A stretch of DNA of 64,000 bases, taken from contig NZ_JBAMDD010000003.1 of NCBI RefSeq assembly GCF_036961565.1, forward strand, positions 186,001-250,000, given 5' to 3'. Under the pieces are notes generated by a model. It searched no databases. It was given only the letters and a program-made list of their open reading frames with translations, and was not told the origin of the DNA. This DNA is from Chitinimonas sp036961565 (GTDB taxonomy: Bacteria; Pseudomonadota; Gammaproteobacteria; Burkholderiales; Chitinimonadaceae). Positions 25,595-35,303 of the stretch are shown piece after piece; the first letter of the stretch is position 1; each line of letters opens with the position of its first letter. The position numbers and the translations under genes are program-made.

Positions 25595-28500
25595 TCAGCG
25601 GCCGCTGCCTGGTTGCTCGGCTACCTGCAGCTCAACCGGGCCATGCTTGCCATCGGCAGGCTTGACGAAGAAGCCCTTCAACCAGCTGACCATGTCATCG
25701 AGATAGGTGTAGAACACCGGCACCACGATCAGGGTCAGCAGGGTGGAGGTAATCACCCCACCAATGATGGCGTGTGCCATCGGTGCGCGTGATTCTGACC
25801 CTTCGCCCAAGGCCAGGGCCAGCGGCAGCATGCCGCCTATCATGGCAAAGGTGGTCATCAGGATGGGGCGCAGGCGTACCCGACCCGACTCGACCACCGC
25901 GTCGAAGCGCGATTTGCCTTCCTCACGCAATCGATTGACGAAATCCAGCAGCAGAATGGCGTTCTTGGTCACCAGCCCCATCAACATGATGATGCCGATG
26001 ATGGAGAACAGGTTGAGGGTAGAGCCCCAGACCTTCAGTGCCAGGAATACCCCCAGCAGACTCAGTGGCATGGACATCATGATGGCCAGAGGCTGCAGGA
26101 AGCTGCCGAACTGCGAGGCCAGCACCAGGTAGATGAACACGGCGCCGATCAGCATGGCAATGCCAGCGTAGCCCGCCGATTCCAGCATGAACTCGTTGTC
26201 ACCTTCCTGTACCTGACGGTAGCCCGGTGGCATCTGTATGCTCTCCAGCACCTTCTTCACCTCGCCCTGCACCGAGCCCACCGGCACACCTTCGACTTCT
26301 GCGCTGATGGTGACGTTGCGGTACTGATCACGCCGTTCGATCAAGGTCGACGTACCGCTATCCTTGACCGAGGCTACCTGCCCCAGGGGTATCATGATGG
26401 GTTGGCCGGTACGGGCATCCACATCATGGCTGGAGATGGGTAGCTCAGCCAGATCCTCGGCGATGCGGCGATTGGACTTGGGCAGCTTCAGTATCACATC
26501 GTAGTTTTCACCGTCTGGCGACTTCCAGGTGGTGATTTCATCGCCGGCAATCAGTGGACGCAAGGCTTGCCCGATCTGGCCTACCGACAGCCCGACCTGG
26601 GCCGCCATCTCGCGGTTGACTTCAATATCGATGGCCGGTTTGGCGGCCCGCAGCGAAGTCTGTACTTCGGTCAGATGCGGTATGCGTTTGAGGCGCTCAG
26701 CAATGGTTTCGGCAATGCGCTTGAGCTCATTGAGATCCTTGCCTTGCACCTGTATCTGTACCGGTGCGCCGCCGCCGCCACCGCTAGGCCCACGCACGCT
26801 GCGTACTTCGATACCCGCGATACGCTCGATACGGGCACGGATGCGCTTGACCATTTCTTCCTGGCTCGCTTCACGCTCTTTCTTGCTGACCAGTTTGATA
26901 TTGGATCGGATGATGTGCTTGTTGTTGCTGCCTATGGTGGTGTAGATCTCCTCGATTTCCTTGAACTCGGCCAGCGCGGCCTCTACCTGCATGGCCTTGC
27001 TGGTGCTGTAGTCCAGGGCAGTACCGATGGGGGTACGGAAATCAATGTAGACACGGCTTTGGTCGGACTTGGGCAGGAATTCGCCGCCCACCCAGCCCAT
27101 GACAGGGAACATCAGGGCCACGATCACCGACGACAGGCCGATCAGCGACACCACGAAGCGGTGCGACCAGGTCGGCTTGCCCCGGAAGCCGGACATCAGC
27201 CAGGCGCGTGCACGCGGGCGGGTGATCAGTGCCAGCAGGGTGATGGGGAAGGCTGCTACCGAAAGCAACAGCACCAGCCAGCGGGGCAGGGCAAAGCGGT
27301 GGTCGCCCAAGGCCCAGCGTATGACACGGCTGTAGAGTGCTGACACCTTGTCCATCCAGCCCTCGAAGCCATCCAGTATGCGGCCGAAGAAGCCCTTGTG
27401 GCGCATGCCATGGGCGTGCGGATCGTGCCATACAGAACTCAGCATGGGGTCGAGGGTAAACGACACCAGCATGGAGATCAGCACCGAGGCGCAGACGGCT
27501 ATGCCGAACTGGTAGAAGAACTTGCCTATGATGCCGCCCATGAAACCCACAGGCAGGAATACCGCCACGATGGTCAGTGTGGTGGCCAGTACGGCCAAGC
27601 CGATTTCCTGGGTGCCTTCCATCGATGCCTGGTAGTGCCCTTTGCCCATTTCTATATGCCGCACGATGTTCTCGCGCACCACAATGGCGTCGTCCACCAA
27701 CAAGCCTATGCACAGCGACAGGGCCATCAACGTCATTACGTTGAGCGAGAAACCAAAGGCCTGCAGAAAGAAGAAAGTACCGATCAGGGCTACAGGCAAG
27801 GTCAGGCCGGTAATCACGGTCGAGCGCCAGGAGCCAAGGAACAGCCAGACGATCAGGATGGTGAGCAGTGCACCCTCGAACAGGGTGGCCTTCACGTCAG
27901 CCAGGGAGGTACGTATACCCTTGGACGAGTCGTTGATCACCATCAGGCTCAAGCCTTCTGCCGCCAGCTCCTCGTTCAGCTTCTTGGTCATGGCCTTGAC
28001 ACCATCGGTGACCTCGATGGTATTGGCGCCATCCACCTTGCGGATGTCGATCGACAGGGCACGCTTGCCGTTCACCAGCGACAGCGAGGTCTCTTCCTCG
28101 GCGCCGTCGATTACGGTTGCCACATCACCGAGCACGATGACTTGGCCATCACGACGGCTCAGGACTACGTTGCGGAAATCCTCCGCATTCTTGATGCGGC
28201 CCTTGAGTTGAACCACCCGCTCGGTTTTGTCGAACTCGATGTTACCGACCGGTACTTCCTGGTTCTCGCTACGCAGTGCACTGATGACCTGATCGGCTCC
28301 CACACCCAGCGCCCGCATCTTCTGCGGGTCCAGCTCCACCCTTACCTGTCGGGCGACGCCGCCGACGATCTCGGCTGAGCCCACACCCTTGAGCGTCTGG
28401 AATTGCCGGCGGACATACTGATCGGCCTTGACCGTCATTTCCCGCATGGTCAGCTTATCGCTGGTCAAGGCTATCGAGATGGCGGCTTCGTCATCACTAC

Positions 28501-28894
28501 GCTCCTGAATGACCTGCGGTTCGGTGATCTCCTCGCGAAATTCGACCTTGGCCTCGTCGACCTTCTCACGTACGTCACGCAAGGCTTTTTCGGTGTCTAT
28601 GCTGAGCTCAAACTCGGCGACCACCACCGACTGGCTGTTATAGGACGATGACGAAACATGCTTGATGCCCGACAGGGTCGCGATCTTCTCCTCGATGGGC
28701 CGAGAGATTTCGTTTTCGACGATTTCAGGCGATGCACCGGGGTAGCTGGTCACCACCACCACAAAGGGAAACTTCACGTCGGGCATTTCTTCGACGGGTA
28801 GTTTCCAGTAGGCGGCAAGGCCGAGCACCACCAGCGCCACCATCATCATGGTGGCGAATACCGGGTTCTGGAGGCTGATACGGGTGAACCACAT
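25595..28894 (-). CDS. RND efflux pump inner-membrane subunit (AcrB/MdtB-like, HAE1 class)
   Basis: A 1099-residue proton-driven multidrug exporter with the 12-helix RND plan. The proton relay is intact: D401-D402 in LCIGLLVDDAIVV (TM4) and K977 in LVTKNAILLLDF (TM10). The start MWFTRISLQNPVFATMMM and PGASPEIVENEISRPIEE are typical. It is about 50 residues longer than usual; the extra length is a basic and hydrophobic insert between TM6 and TM7. AAGGAAGG precedes ATG 28894. It follows the adaptor gene by 42 bases in tetR-adaptor-pump order. No outer-membrane factor gene is present. Confidence 0.95.
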   Translation of the reverse strand: MWFTRISLQNPVFATMMMVALVVLGLAAYWKLPVEEMPDVKFPFVVVVTSYPGASPEIVENEISRPIEEKIATLSGIKHVSSSSYNSQSVVVAEFELSIDTEKALRDVREKVDEAKVEFREEITEPQVIQERSDDEAAISIALTSDKLTMREMTVKADQYVRRQFQTLKGVGSAEIVGGVARQVRVELDPQKMRALGVGADQVISALRSENQEVPVGNIEFDKTERVVQLKGRIKNAEDFRNVVLSRRDGQVIVLGDVATVIDGAEEETSLSLVNGKRALSIDIRKVDGANTIEVTDGVKAMTKKLNEELAAEGLSLMVINDSSKGIRTSLADVKATLFEGALLTILIVWLFLGSWRSTVITGLTLPVALIGTFFFLQAFGFSLNVMTLMALSLCIGLLVDDAIVVRENIVRHIEMGKGHYQASMEGTQEIGLAVLATTLTIVAVFLPVGFMGGIIGKFFYQFGIAVCASVLISMLVSFTLDPMLSSVWHDPHAHGMRHKGFFGRILDGFEGWMDKVSALYSRVIRWALGDHRFALPRWLVLLLSVAAFPITLLALITRPRARAWLMSGFRGKPTWSHRFVVSLIGLSSVIVALMFPVMGWVGGEFLPKSDQSRVYIDFRTPIGTALDYSTSKAMQVEAALAEFKEIEEIYTTIGSNNKHIIRSNIKLVSKKEREASQEEMVKRIRARIERIAGIEVRSVRGPSGGGGGAPVQIQVQGKDLNELKRIAETIAERLKRIPHLTEVQTSLRAAKPAIDIEVNREMAAQVGLSVGQIGQALRPLIAGDEITTWKSPDGENYDVILKLPKSNRRIAEDLAELPISSHDVDARTGQPIMIPLGQVASVKDSGTSTLIERRDQYRNVTISAEVEGVPVGSVQGEVKKVLESIQMPPGYRQVQEGDNEFMLESAGYAGIAMLIGAVFIYLVLASQFGSFLQPLAIMMSMPLSLLGVFLALKVWGSTLNLFSIIGIIMLMGLVTKNAILLLDFVNRLREEGKSRFDAVVESGRVRLRPILMTTFAMIGGMLPLALALGEGSESRAPMAHAIIGGVITSTLLTLIVVPVFYTYLDDMVSWLKGFFVKPADGKHGPVELQVAEQPGSGR

Positions 28895-28936
28895 GAGTGG
28901 GGTTCCTTCCTTGATCTGGGATTAAGTGCAGGCTGG

Positions 28937-30118
28937 CTAGCTTTGCTTGCTGCTGGTAACCGGCTTGGCGGCCGGTTTATCGGCCTCACCGGGCAACTTG
29001 ACCTGCTGGCCGGGCTTGATGTTCTCCAGTTTGGCAATGATGACCTGCTGCCCTGCCTTGGTGCCGCTGGCAATCGCTACTGTCTTGCTGAGCTGGTTGA
29101 TCAAACCCAGTTGCACCTTGCGTTCGACTACCTTGCCACCTTCGATCGTGTAGACGAAGGGCTGCTTGCTTTCCAGGCCGCGGATGGCGGACAGGGGCAG
29201 CATGTCGGTATCGCTTGCGGTGGCAACGGCCACTTCACCCTGGGCAAACATGCCGCCCTTGAGGATGCCGTCCGTATTCTTCAGCCGCACATACACCGAT
29301 ACCATGCGGGTGCCGCTATCGGCCACAGGGGCAATACGCTCGACCCGGCCCTTGAACTGCTGGGTGGTGAAGCCCTCTATATGCAGAACGACATCCTGCG
29401 CGGGCTTGATCTGGGGTAGGGCTGCCATGGCCACCTTGGCCTCGAACTCCAGTTCGGCCAGATCGACTAGGCTGAACAGTTTCTGGCTAACGCCCACACG
29501 GGCGCCAGGTTCTATCGACCGCTCGGCTATCACACCGGAGAACGGTGCACGCACGGTGGCGTCGCCCAATGCTTTACGGGCGATGGCGACCTGGGCTTCC
29601 TCTGCCTTGACCTGGGCCAGTGCTACCGCGTACTGGTTCTCTGCGGCATCGTGGCTATTGGGAGAGATGAAGTTCTGCTTGAGCAGATCGGCACTGCGGG
29701 CGCGATTCTTCTCTGCCAGTTTCAGTTCAGCGCGTGTGCGATCCAGGTTGGCCGAGCGGGCGAGCAACTGGTCATTCAGTTCGCGGGTATCGAGCTTGGC
29801 CAGCATTTGGCCTGCCTTGACGGTTTCGCCGGGGCGCACCATGACCTCGGCTACGACAGCCTCGACATCAGACGACAAGACCGTTTGACGCACGGCGCTC
29901 AGGCTGCCCGACAAAGGCACCGGCTGCTTCAACTCGCCGTGCGCCACAATAGCCAGGTCAGACGAGGACAGTTCGAATACCTTGGGGGCTTCGGACTTCT
30001 TCTGGTTGTCGGGCGCAGCACGGCCCGTCTGGGTGGCAACGATGCCACCAAGCGTCAGCGCAGCGACGACGCCGATGACCAGGGTGCGGCGATTAAAGCG
30101 GGGGCGGAGAGCTTGCAT
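28937..30118 (-). CDS. RND efflux periplasmic adaptor
   Basis: A 393-residue membrane fusion protein of the MexA/MdtA class. The N-terminus has an anchor or uncleaved signal (RRTLVIGVVAALTLGGIVA); lipoyl halves are DVEAVVAEVMVRPGETVKAGQ and ATVRAPFSGVIAERSIEPG around a helical hairpin. The end is lysine- and proline-rich. ATG 30118 is preferred over 30136 because AAGGAG lies seven bases upstream, inside the last codons of tetR. The gene is therefore coupled to the regulator and to the RND pump after it. Confidence 0.92.
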   Translation of the reverse strand: MQALRPRFNRRTLVIGVVAALTLGGIVATQTGRAAPDNQKKSEAPKVFELSSSDLAIVAHGELKQPVPLSGSLSAVRQTVLSSDVEAVVAEVMVRPGETVKAGQMLAKLDTRELNDQLLARSANLDRTRAELKLAEKNRARSADLLKQNFISPNSHDAAENQYAVALAQVKAEEAQVAIARKALGDATVRAPFSGVIAERSIEPGARVGVSQKLFSLVDLAELEFEAKVAMAALPQIKPAQDVVLHIEGFTTQQFKGRVERIAPVADSGTRMVSVYVRLKNTDGILKGGMFAQGEVAVATASDTDMLPLSAIRGLESKQPFVYTIEGGKVVERKVQLGLINQLSKTVAIASGTKAGQQVIIAKLENIKPGQQVKLPGEADKPAAKPVTSSKQS

Positions 30119-30122
30119 GGCT

Positions 30123-30989
30123 TTACTCCTTCTCAATAGCAGGGGATGACGTGAATTCGGGAGCGGGAGCGAGGCCGTGCCAGAGCATGTCCACCATGCG
30201 CGGCATCAGGCTGTCGAGTTGTATACGCTCGGGGTTGACCAACCAGGCCATGATCAGGCCGTCCATCAGGGCACTCCAGAAGATGGCCAGCAACTCGGGA
30301 TCGGCCGGCGGCTGCTGCCCGCGCAACTGATGCTGATGGGCAATGAGCCCGGCCGACATGCGCCAGGAATCCTGATAGGCGGTGGCCAGGCGGTTACGTA
30401 CATCAGGGTCGCGCGCCTGACCCATGAACTCCAGGAACAGGCGGGGCCAGTCCGGATCTTGCTTGACTCGGTCTACTACACCACCCAGTAGTTCCTTGAG
30501 GCCATCCTTGGGGTCGGTATGGGCGGCATCACGTGCCAGGGCGGCTGGTAGGTGCTCGTCGTATTCCTGCTGGAAACGGCTGTCGAGCAGGGCAAAGAAC
30601 AGATCGCTCTTGCTCTTGAAATGCCAGTAGACGGCACCCTTGGTCAGGCCTGCATCGGCTGCCACTTCATCCAGCGATGCGCCAAGATAGCTCTTGTTGG
30701 CAAATACGCGGGCGGCAGCATCCAGGATGCGATCACGGGTATCCACCAGTTCTGGCCCGCCACCGTCCAGCAAGGCAGTGAACTCTTCACGTGGGCCCAG
30801 CAATCGCTTGACGGTCTGCCAGGGGAGGCCGGCTTCGGCTGCGATCTCGCCATAGTTCACATCCGGTGCAGGGCGGGTCTGGCTCAACTGGCGCAAGGCC
30901 GCAATGGCGCGTTGGCGCGCCTCGTGTATGTCCAGCTCGACAGCGGCGGGGGTGACAGATCGGTTCAAGGCCGGTACTCCAATAAGCAT
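30123..30989 (-). CDS. TetR-family regulator with two HTH domains
   Basis: A 288-residue repressor-type protein heading the RND operon. A standard TetR DNA-binding domain is at about 83-130 (RDRILDAAARVFANKSYLG, then DEVAADAGLTKGAVYWHFKSK). A second, degenerate TetR-like domain precedes it at about 20-75 (ARQRAIAALRQL, then NYGEIAAEAGLPWQTVKRLLG with PREEFTALL). The C-terminal ligand domain resembles AcrR/TtgR (TetR_C). TetR proteins are normally about 200-220 residues. It probably represses its own operon, responding to pump substrates. Confidence 0.9.
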   Translation of the reverse strand: MLIGVPALNRSVTPAAVELDIHEARQRAIAALRQLSQTRPAPDVNYGEIAAEAGLPWQTVKRLLGPREEFTALLDGGGPELVDTRDRILDAAARVFANKSYLGASLDEVAADAGLTKGAVYWHFKSKSDLFFALLDSRFQQEYDEHLPAALARDAAHTDPKDGLKELLGGVVDRVKQDPDWPRLFLEFMGQARDPDVRNRLATAYQDSWRMSAGLIAHQHQLRGQQPPADPELLAIFWSALMDGLIMAWLVNPERIQLDSLMPRMVDMLWHGLAPAPEFTSSPAIEKE

Positions 30990-31006
30990 ACTGACCGGTA
31001 TTTTAT
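30987..31006. promoter_or_regulatory. Possible operator of the TetR regulator
   Basis: Just at and before the tetR start codon the plus strand reads ATACTGACCGGTAT, an ATAC-N6-GTAT inverted repeat containing the palindrome ACCGGT. Such GACCGGT-centred repeats are common TetR-family sites. The right half of a longer dyad is poor, so the exact operator is uncertain. Confidence 0.35.
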
Positions 31007-31190
31007 GGTTTGATGTCCCGAAATGTAAAGCACCGCTTGGCAGCGCAGGCCGAAATGCTGGTCGCTACGCGCTTGCGTGCCAGCTACATACTGCAGGCGA
31101 TAAGGCTGAGAGAAACCCTGTGCATCGCCACCTATACTGCAATGTACAAGAATCGAATATATAAACAGTCTATTTGCCCGGATTGGACGG

Positions 31191-34100
31191 ATGCTTTCTG
31201 ATACCACGCTCTCAGCACGCAGGCTGTGGATGCGATTGTTTCTTCGCACATTCGTGCCCTTGTTGCTATTGGCGCTGCTGGCGACGCTTTGGCTTTGGCG
31301 CACAGAACGCGAGCAAGCGCTGGAGGATCTTGCGCGCCAGGCAGATGTGCACCTGGCGGCTACCCAGCGCGATCTGTATGGGACAGTGACGGCGGCGGCG
31401 GTTGATTTGATGCTGCTGGCCAATGACCCGGAGCTCGCCCTAAGGGTTGACCGTCCACCCCAGGAATGGGGTTCACATGCGGAGCACTTTCTCAGCTATC
31501 TCAGCTACAAGCCGGTTTATGACCAGATACGGCTGATCGACCTGCAGGGGCGCGAGCGATTGCGGGTCAACCTGAATCGCGGTTCTCCGATGGTCATGCC
31601 GGAAGAAACCCTGCAGGATAAATCCAATCGCGATTATTTCAGGGATAGCGTTGGGCTGGCACGGGGGCGCATCTACCTCTCGGGCCTGGATCTCAATATC
31701 GAGCATGGGCAGATAGAGCGACCCTTCAAGCCCACACTGCGTCTCGCCACCCCGTTCTACGATGGCAGCGGCGTCAAGCGCGGTGTTCTGGTGGTCAATC
31801 TGCTGGCCAACCAGTTTCTGGACAAACTGGGCGAGGGTGGCGGCGGGCACATGGCCTTGCTTGATGCCTCGGGGCAATGGCTGCGTGGCGGGCAAGAACG
31901 TGACAACTTCGGTGCCATTACCGGTGAAGGCAGGTTGCTGAGCCAGTTACGCCCGGGTCTATGGACGGCCATCAGCAGCGGTACGGCTGGTTACTACCGC
32001 GATGAGCAAGGTCTTTGGAGTTTTCGCCGCTTGACGCCGAACGACCCTGGTAGCCAGGCAGACCTGCTGCGCCTACGTCTGCCCTTTGCAACGGGCTCTG
32101 GTCCACAGCACTGGTGGTTGCTCAATCACTATGATGATGCGGCGTTGGTGCAGGCACAAGACGGTGCCATGCGGTTGAGCCTGTTGTTTGGCGGCGGCGC
32201 GCTGGCCCTGGCGCTGATTGCCGGGGTGCTGCTGGCCAGTAGCGCCTTGAAGGGCGAGGCACGACAGGCGCGCGAGCAGGTATTCCTGGCTTTGCTGGAA
32301 CAGGCGCCACTAGGCGTCGTGGTGCTGGATCAGGCGGGTGAGGGTTATTTCTTCAACCATAACTGGGTACGCCTCACCGGCATGAATCCAGCATTGGCCA
32401 AGGGGCAGGGCTGGTGGAGTTTGCTGGAGCAGGCAGACCAGGTGCGCCTGCAAGCGGTAATGGCGAAGTTTCTCGAGGACGGGGAGGCGCCCAATTTGGA
32501 GATGCAGCTGCGCCTGGGCGATGGCAGTCGTCGCTGGGTTGCCTGCATGGTATCGCAGGGCCCGGGGCCGATGCTGCGAGCCATGGCCTGCATTCTGAGT
32601 TTTGCCGATATCCAGGCCAGCAAGGATCATGAGGCGCAACTGGCCAATGCCTTGCAACTGGTCCAAGGGGTGGTGACTGGTAGCGGCGACCCTATCCTGG
32701 CACTGGATCGCAGCTTGCGTGTGACGCTGACCAACCCCGCGCTGGGGCAGGCCTTTGGTGCCATGTACCGGGACGTACCGGCCCTGGGTACACAGCTATA
32801 CGACTGGATGGCACGCTCCCCTGCAGACCAGACCAACCTGATGAACCAGTTTGCCCATGCCCTGCAAGGCAGGCAAACGCAGGTACGCCTGACCTTGGGG
32901 CCATCGCGCCGGGTGTTTGACGCCTCGTTTGCGCCACTGCGTGACGACGAGGGCAACCTCGATGGCGCTATACTGTTTGCCCGCGATGTGACCGATATGG
33001 CCCGCATACAGGCGCGGGTTGCGCGTAGTGAGGAACTGTTTCGCGCGGTGTTCAGTGGCAGCCTTGATGCGGTTTTCGTGCTTGAGGCAGTCAAGGACGA
33101 AACGGGCCGTATCGTTGATTTTCTCTATGTTGAGGCCAACCAGATTGGCCTGAGCGCTGTTGGCATGCAACGCGAAGCGTTTATTGGCAAGTTACAGTCG
33201 CAAATCAATCCGGAAGCCCGCGAGCTTGGCTATTTCGATCGCTACGTCAGGGCCATGGAATCGGGCGAGCCCTTTGTCGAAGAGGACTACTTGCAGCATG
33301 CCGGCCTTAAGCCAGGCTGGTATGAGAACCGGGTGGTGCCCATGGGATGGGGCATTACCCTGACCAGCCGCAATATTACGGCCCGTAAGCAGGCGGCATT
33401 GGACTTGGCCAGTAGTGAGGCCTTGCAGCGCAATATCCTGGATTCGGCGCCCTATATGATTGCGGCGACCGATGCCAGCGGCAAGATCAGCCTGCTCAAT
33501 CGTGCAGGCGAGCAGATGCTGGGTTACGCAGCTGACGAACTGATAGGACGCGCCACGCCCATGCTGTTCCATGAGCCGGCCAATATGAGCCGGATGGCTG
33601 CCCAGCTAAGCCAGGAGCTGGGGCGCGCCATACAGCCGGATGCCAGCCTGTTCGAGGCCGTCTCGCTACTCTCTGCCGATGGCGTCAGCACGCGGGAGTG
33701 GACCTATGTCGCCAAGGATGGCCGGCATATACCGGTACTGTTGACGCTAACCGTCAGGCGTGATGCTGAGGGCAGGGCGCTGGGCACCATGGGTATCGCC
33801 TACGACATCAGCGAGCAGAAGCGGTTGGAAGAAGAGCGGGACAGGCTGCATGCCGTGGTCGAAGTATTGCCTGACATGGTGGGCATGAGTGATCTGGATG
33901 GGCAGTTGATCTATTTGAACCAGGCCGGGCGGCGTATGCGGGGTATAGCACCGGAGGCTGCGCTGGACGGCATTACCATCCGTTTGGGCTGGGCTGAATG
34001 GGCCTACCAACTGATCAGCCGCGTGGCCTTGCCGCAGGCGCTGGCGGGCAGGCCATGGAGTGGCGATACCCAGATGATCCTGCCCGATGGCCGCACATTG

Positions 34101-35204
34101 GAAACGCGACAACTGATAGTGGCGCCCCGCATGGGCGGAAGAGAGCCGAACTTCACCGCGACCATCGTGCACGATCTGACTGAGATGCGTGCCATGGAAG
34201 CCAAGATGATAGAGGACGAAGCCACCCTCAATTCAGTTCTGGAGAGCGTGCAGGACGCAATCGTGGTGCTGGACGACAATGCGGTCGTCCAGGCACTCAA
34301 CCCTGCGGTCAGCTCGGTGTTCGGCTATAGGCTGCACAAGGTCATGGGGCGAGAAATATTCATGCTGTTGCCGCAGGTGCTGGCAGAGCAGTATCGCAAC
34401 AGCTTCCGCCAGTATATCGAGACAGGTACCCATAGCGGCAAGGTGATAGGGCAGCGGGTCGAGGTGGATGGCCAGCGTGCCGATGGCAGCTCCTTCCCAC
34501 TGGAGTTGACTATCAGCGAGGTGAAGCTGGGTGACAAGCGGCTGTTTACCTGTGTGATGCGCGACATTTCGCAGCGCAAGGCATTTGAAGAGAAATTGCT
34601 GGAAAACATCGACGAGCTGCAGGCCACCCAGGACGCGCTCAATGCGGCCAATGAGCAATTGATGGACGCCAATATGGAACTGGGCCGTATGGCCCAGCAG
34701 GATGGGCTGACCGGGGTGGGGAATCGGCGGGCATTTGATCAGCGCCTCCGTGCTGAATGGGGACGCGCAGCCCGCAGCGGCAAGGCCTTGGCCCTGCTCA
34801 TGATAGACGTGGATCATTTCAAGAAATACAACGATGGCTATGGTCACCAACTGGGTGACGAATGTCTGCGCAAGGTGGCCGAGATACTGCGCGGTGCGGT
34901 CACCCGCGCCAGCGACTTCACTGCCCGTTACGGCGGCGAGGAGTTCGCCATCCTGTTGCCCGATACCGACGAAGCCGGTGCCATGGAGGTGGCGATACAT
35001 ATCCGGCTCAGGCTGGCTGAGGCTGCTATTCCCCATGCCTTTTCGCTGACCAGTCCGCATGTGACCGTCAGCATAGGCTTGGCCTCGGTCGTACCCTTGC
35101 TGGGGGTTGCGCCGGACCATCTGGTGGCCGGAGCAGACCGTGCACTCTACCGTGCGAAGGATGCAGGGCGGAACAGGGCGGTGGGGGTGTCTTCTCCGGC
35201 ATGA
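31191..35204 (+). CDS. Diguanylate cyclase with Cache sensor and six PAS domains
   Basis: A 1337-residue membrane-bound sensor that should make cyclic di-GMP. TM1 (about 18-36) and TM2 (about 328-350) flank a periplasmic Cache-like domain. Six PAS-like modules follow at roughly 365-480, 490-605, 612-735, 742-872, 880-1000 and 1008-1130, each ending in a linker such as RDVTDMARI or YDISEQKRL. A coiled coil leads to the GGDEF domain (about 1165-1330) with the active motif GGEEF at 1248-1252. The RxxD inhibitory site (R1239-D1242) is intact. No EAL domain is present. It is divergent from tetR and apparently monocistronic. Confidence 0.93.
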   Translation: MLSDTTLSARRLWMRLFLRTFVPLLLLALLATLWLWRTEREQALEDLARQADVHLAATQRDLYGTVTAAAVDLMLLANDPELALRVDRPPQEWGSHAEHFLSYLSYKPVYDQIRLIDLQGRERLRVNLNRGSPMVMPEETLQDKSNRDYFRDSVGLARGRIYLSGLDLNIEHGQIERPFKPTLRLATPFYDGSGVKRGVLVVNLLANQFLDKLGEGGGGHMALLDASGQWLRGGQERDNFGAITGEGRLLSQLRPGLWTAISSGTAGYYRDEQGLWSFRRLTPNDPGSQADLLRLRLPFATGSGPQHWWLLNHYDDAALVQAQDGAMRLSLLFGGGALALALIAGVLLASSALKGEARQAREQVFLALLEQAPLGVVVLDQAGEGYFFNHNWVRLTGMNPALAKGQGWWSLLEQADQVRLQAVMAKFLEDGEAPNLEMQLRLGDGSRRWVACMVSQGPGPMLRAMACILSFADIQASKDHEAQLANALQLVQGVVTGSGDPILALDRSLRVTLTNPALGQAFGAMYRDVPALGTQLYDWMARSPADQTNLMNQFAHALQGRQTQVRLTLGPSRRVFDASFAPLRDDEGNLDGAILFARDVTDMARIQARVARSEELFRAVFSGSLDAVFVLEAVKDETGRIVDFLYVEANQIGLSAVGMQREAFIGKLQSQINPEARELGYFDRYVRAMESGEPFVEEDYLQHAGLKPGWYENRVVPMGWGITLTSRNITARKQAALDLASSEALQRNILDSAPYMIAATDASGKISLLNRAGEQMLGYAADELIGRATPMLFHEPANMSRMAAQLSQELGRAIQPDASLFEAVSLLSADGVSTREWTYVAKDGRHIPVLLTLTVRRDAEGRALGTMGIAYDISEQKRLEEERDRLHAVVEVLPDMVGMSDLDGQLIYLNQAGRRMRGIAPEAALDGITIRLGWAEWAYQLISRVALPQALAGRPWSGDTQMILPDGRTLETRQLIVAPRMGGREPNFTATIVHDLTEMRAMEAKMIEDEATLNSVLESVQDAIVVLDDNAVVQALNPAVSSVFGYRLHKVMGREIFMLLPQVLAEQYRNSFRQYIETGTHSGKVIGQRVEVDGQRADGSSFPLELTISEVKLGDKRLFTCVMRDISQRKAFEEKLLENIDELQATQDALNAANEQLMDANMELGRMAQQDGLTGVGNRRAFDQRLRAEWGRAARSGKALALLMIDVDHFKKYNDGYGHQLGDECLRKVAEILRGAVTRASDFTARYGGEEFAILLPDTDEAGAMEVAIHIRLRLAEAAIPHAFSLTSPHVTVSIGLASVVPLLGVAPDHLVAGADRALYRAKDAGRNRAVGVSSPA

Positions 35205-35303
35205 GTTGGCCGGCACAAAGCTTTGGCACCGTATTGTCATCTGGCTGAGATAAACCAGGCCTAGTCTGGTGTGTGTCTATCTTGCTGAAACCAGAGGCTT
35301 GGC

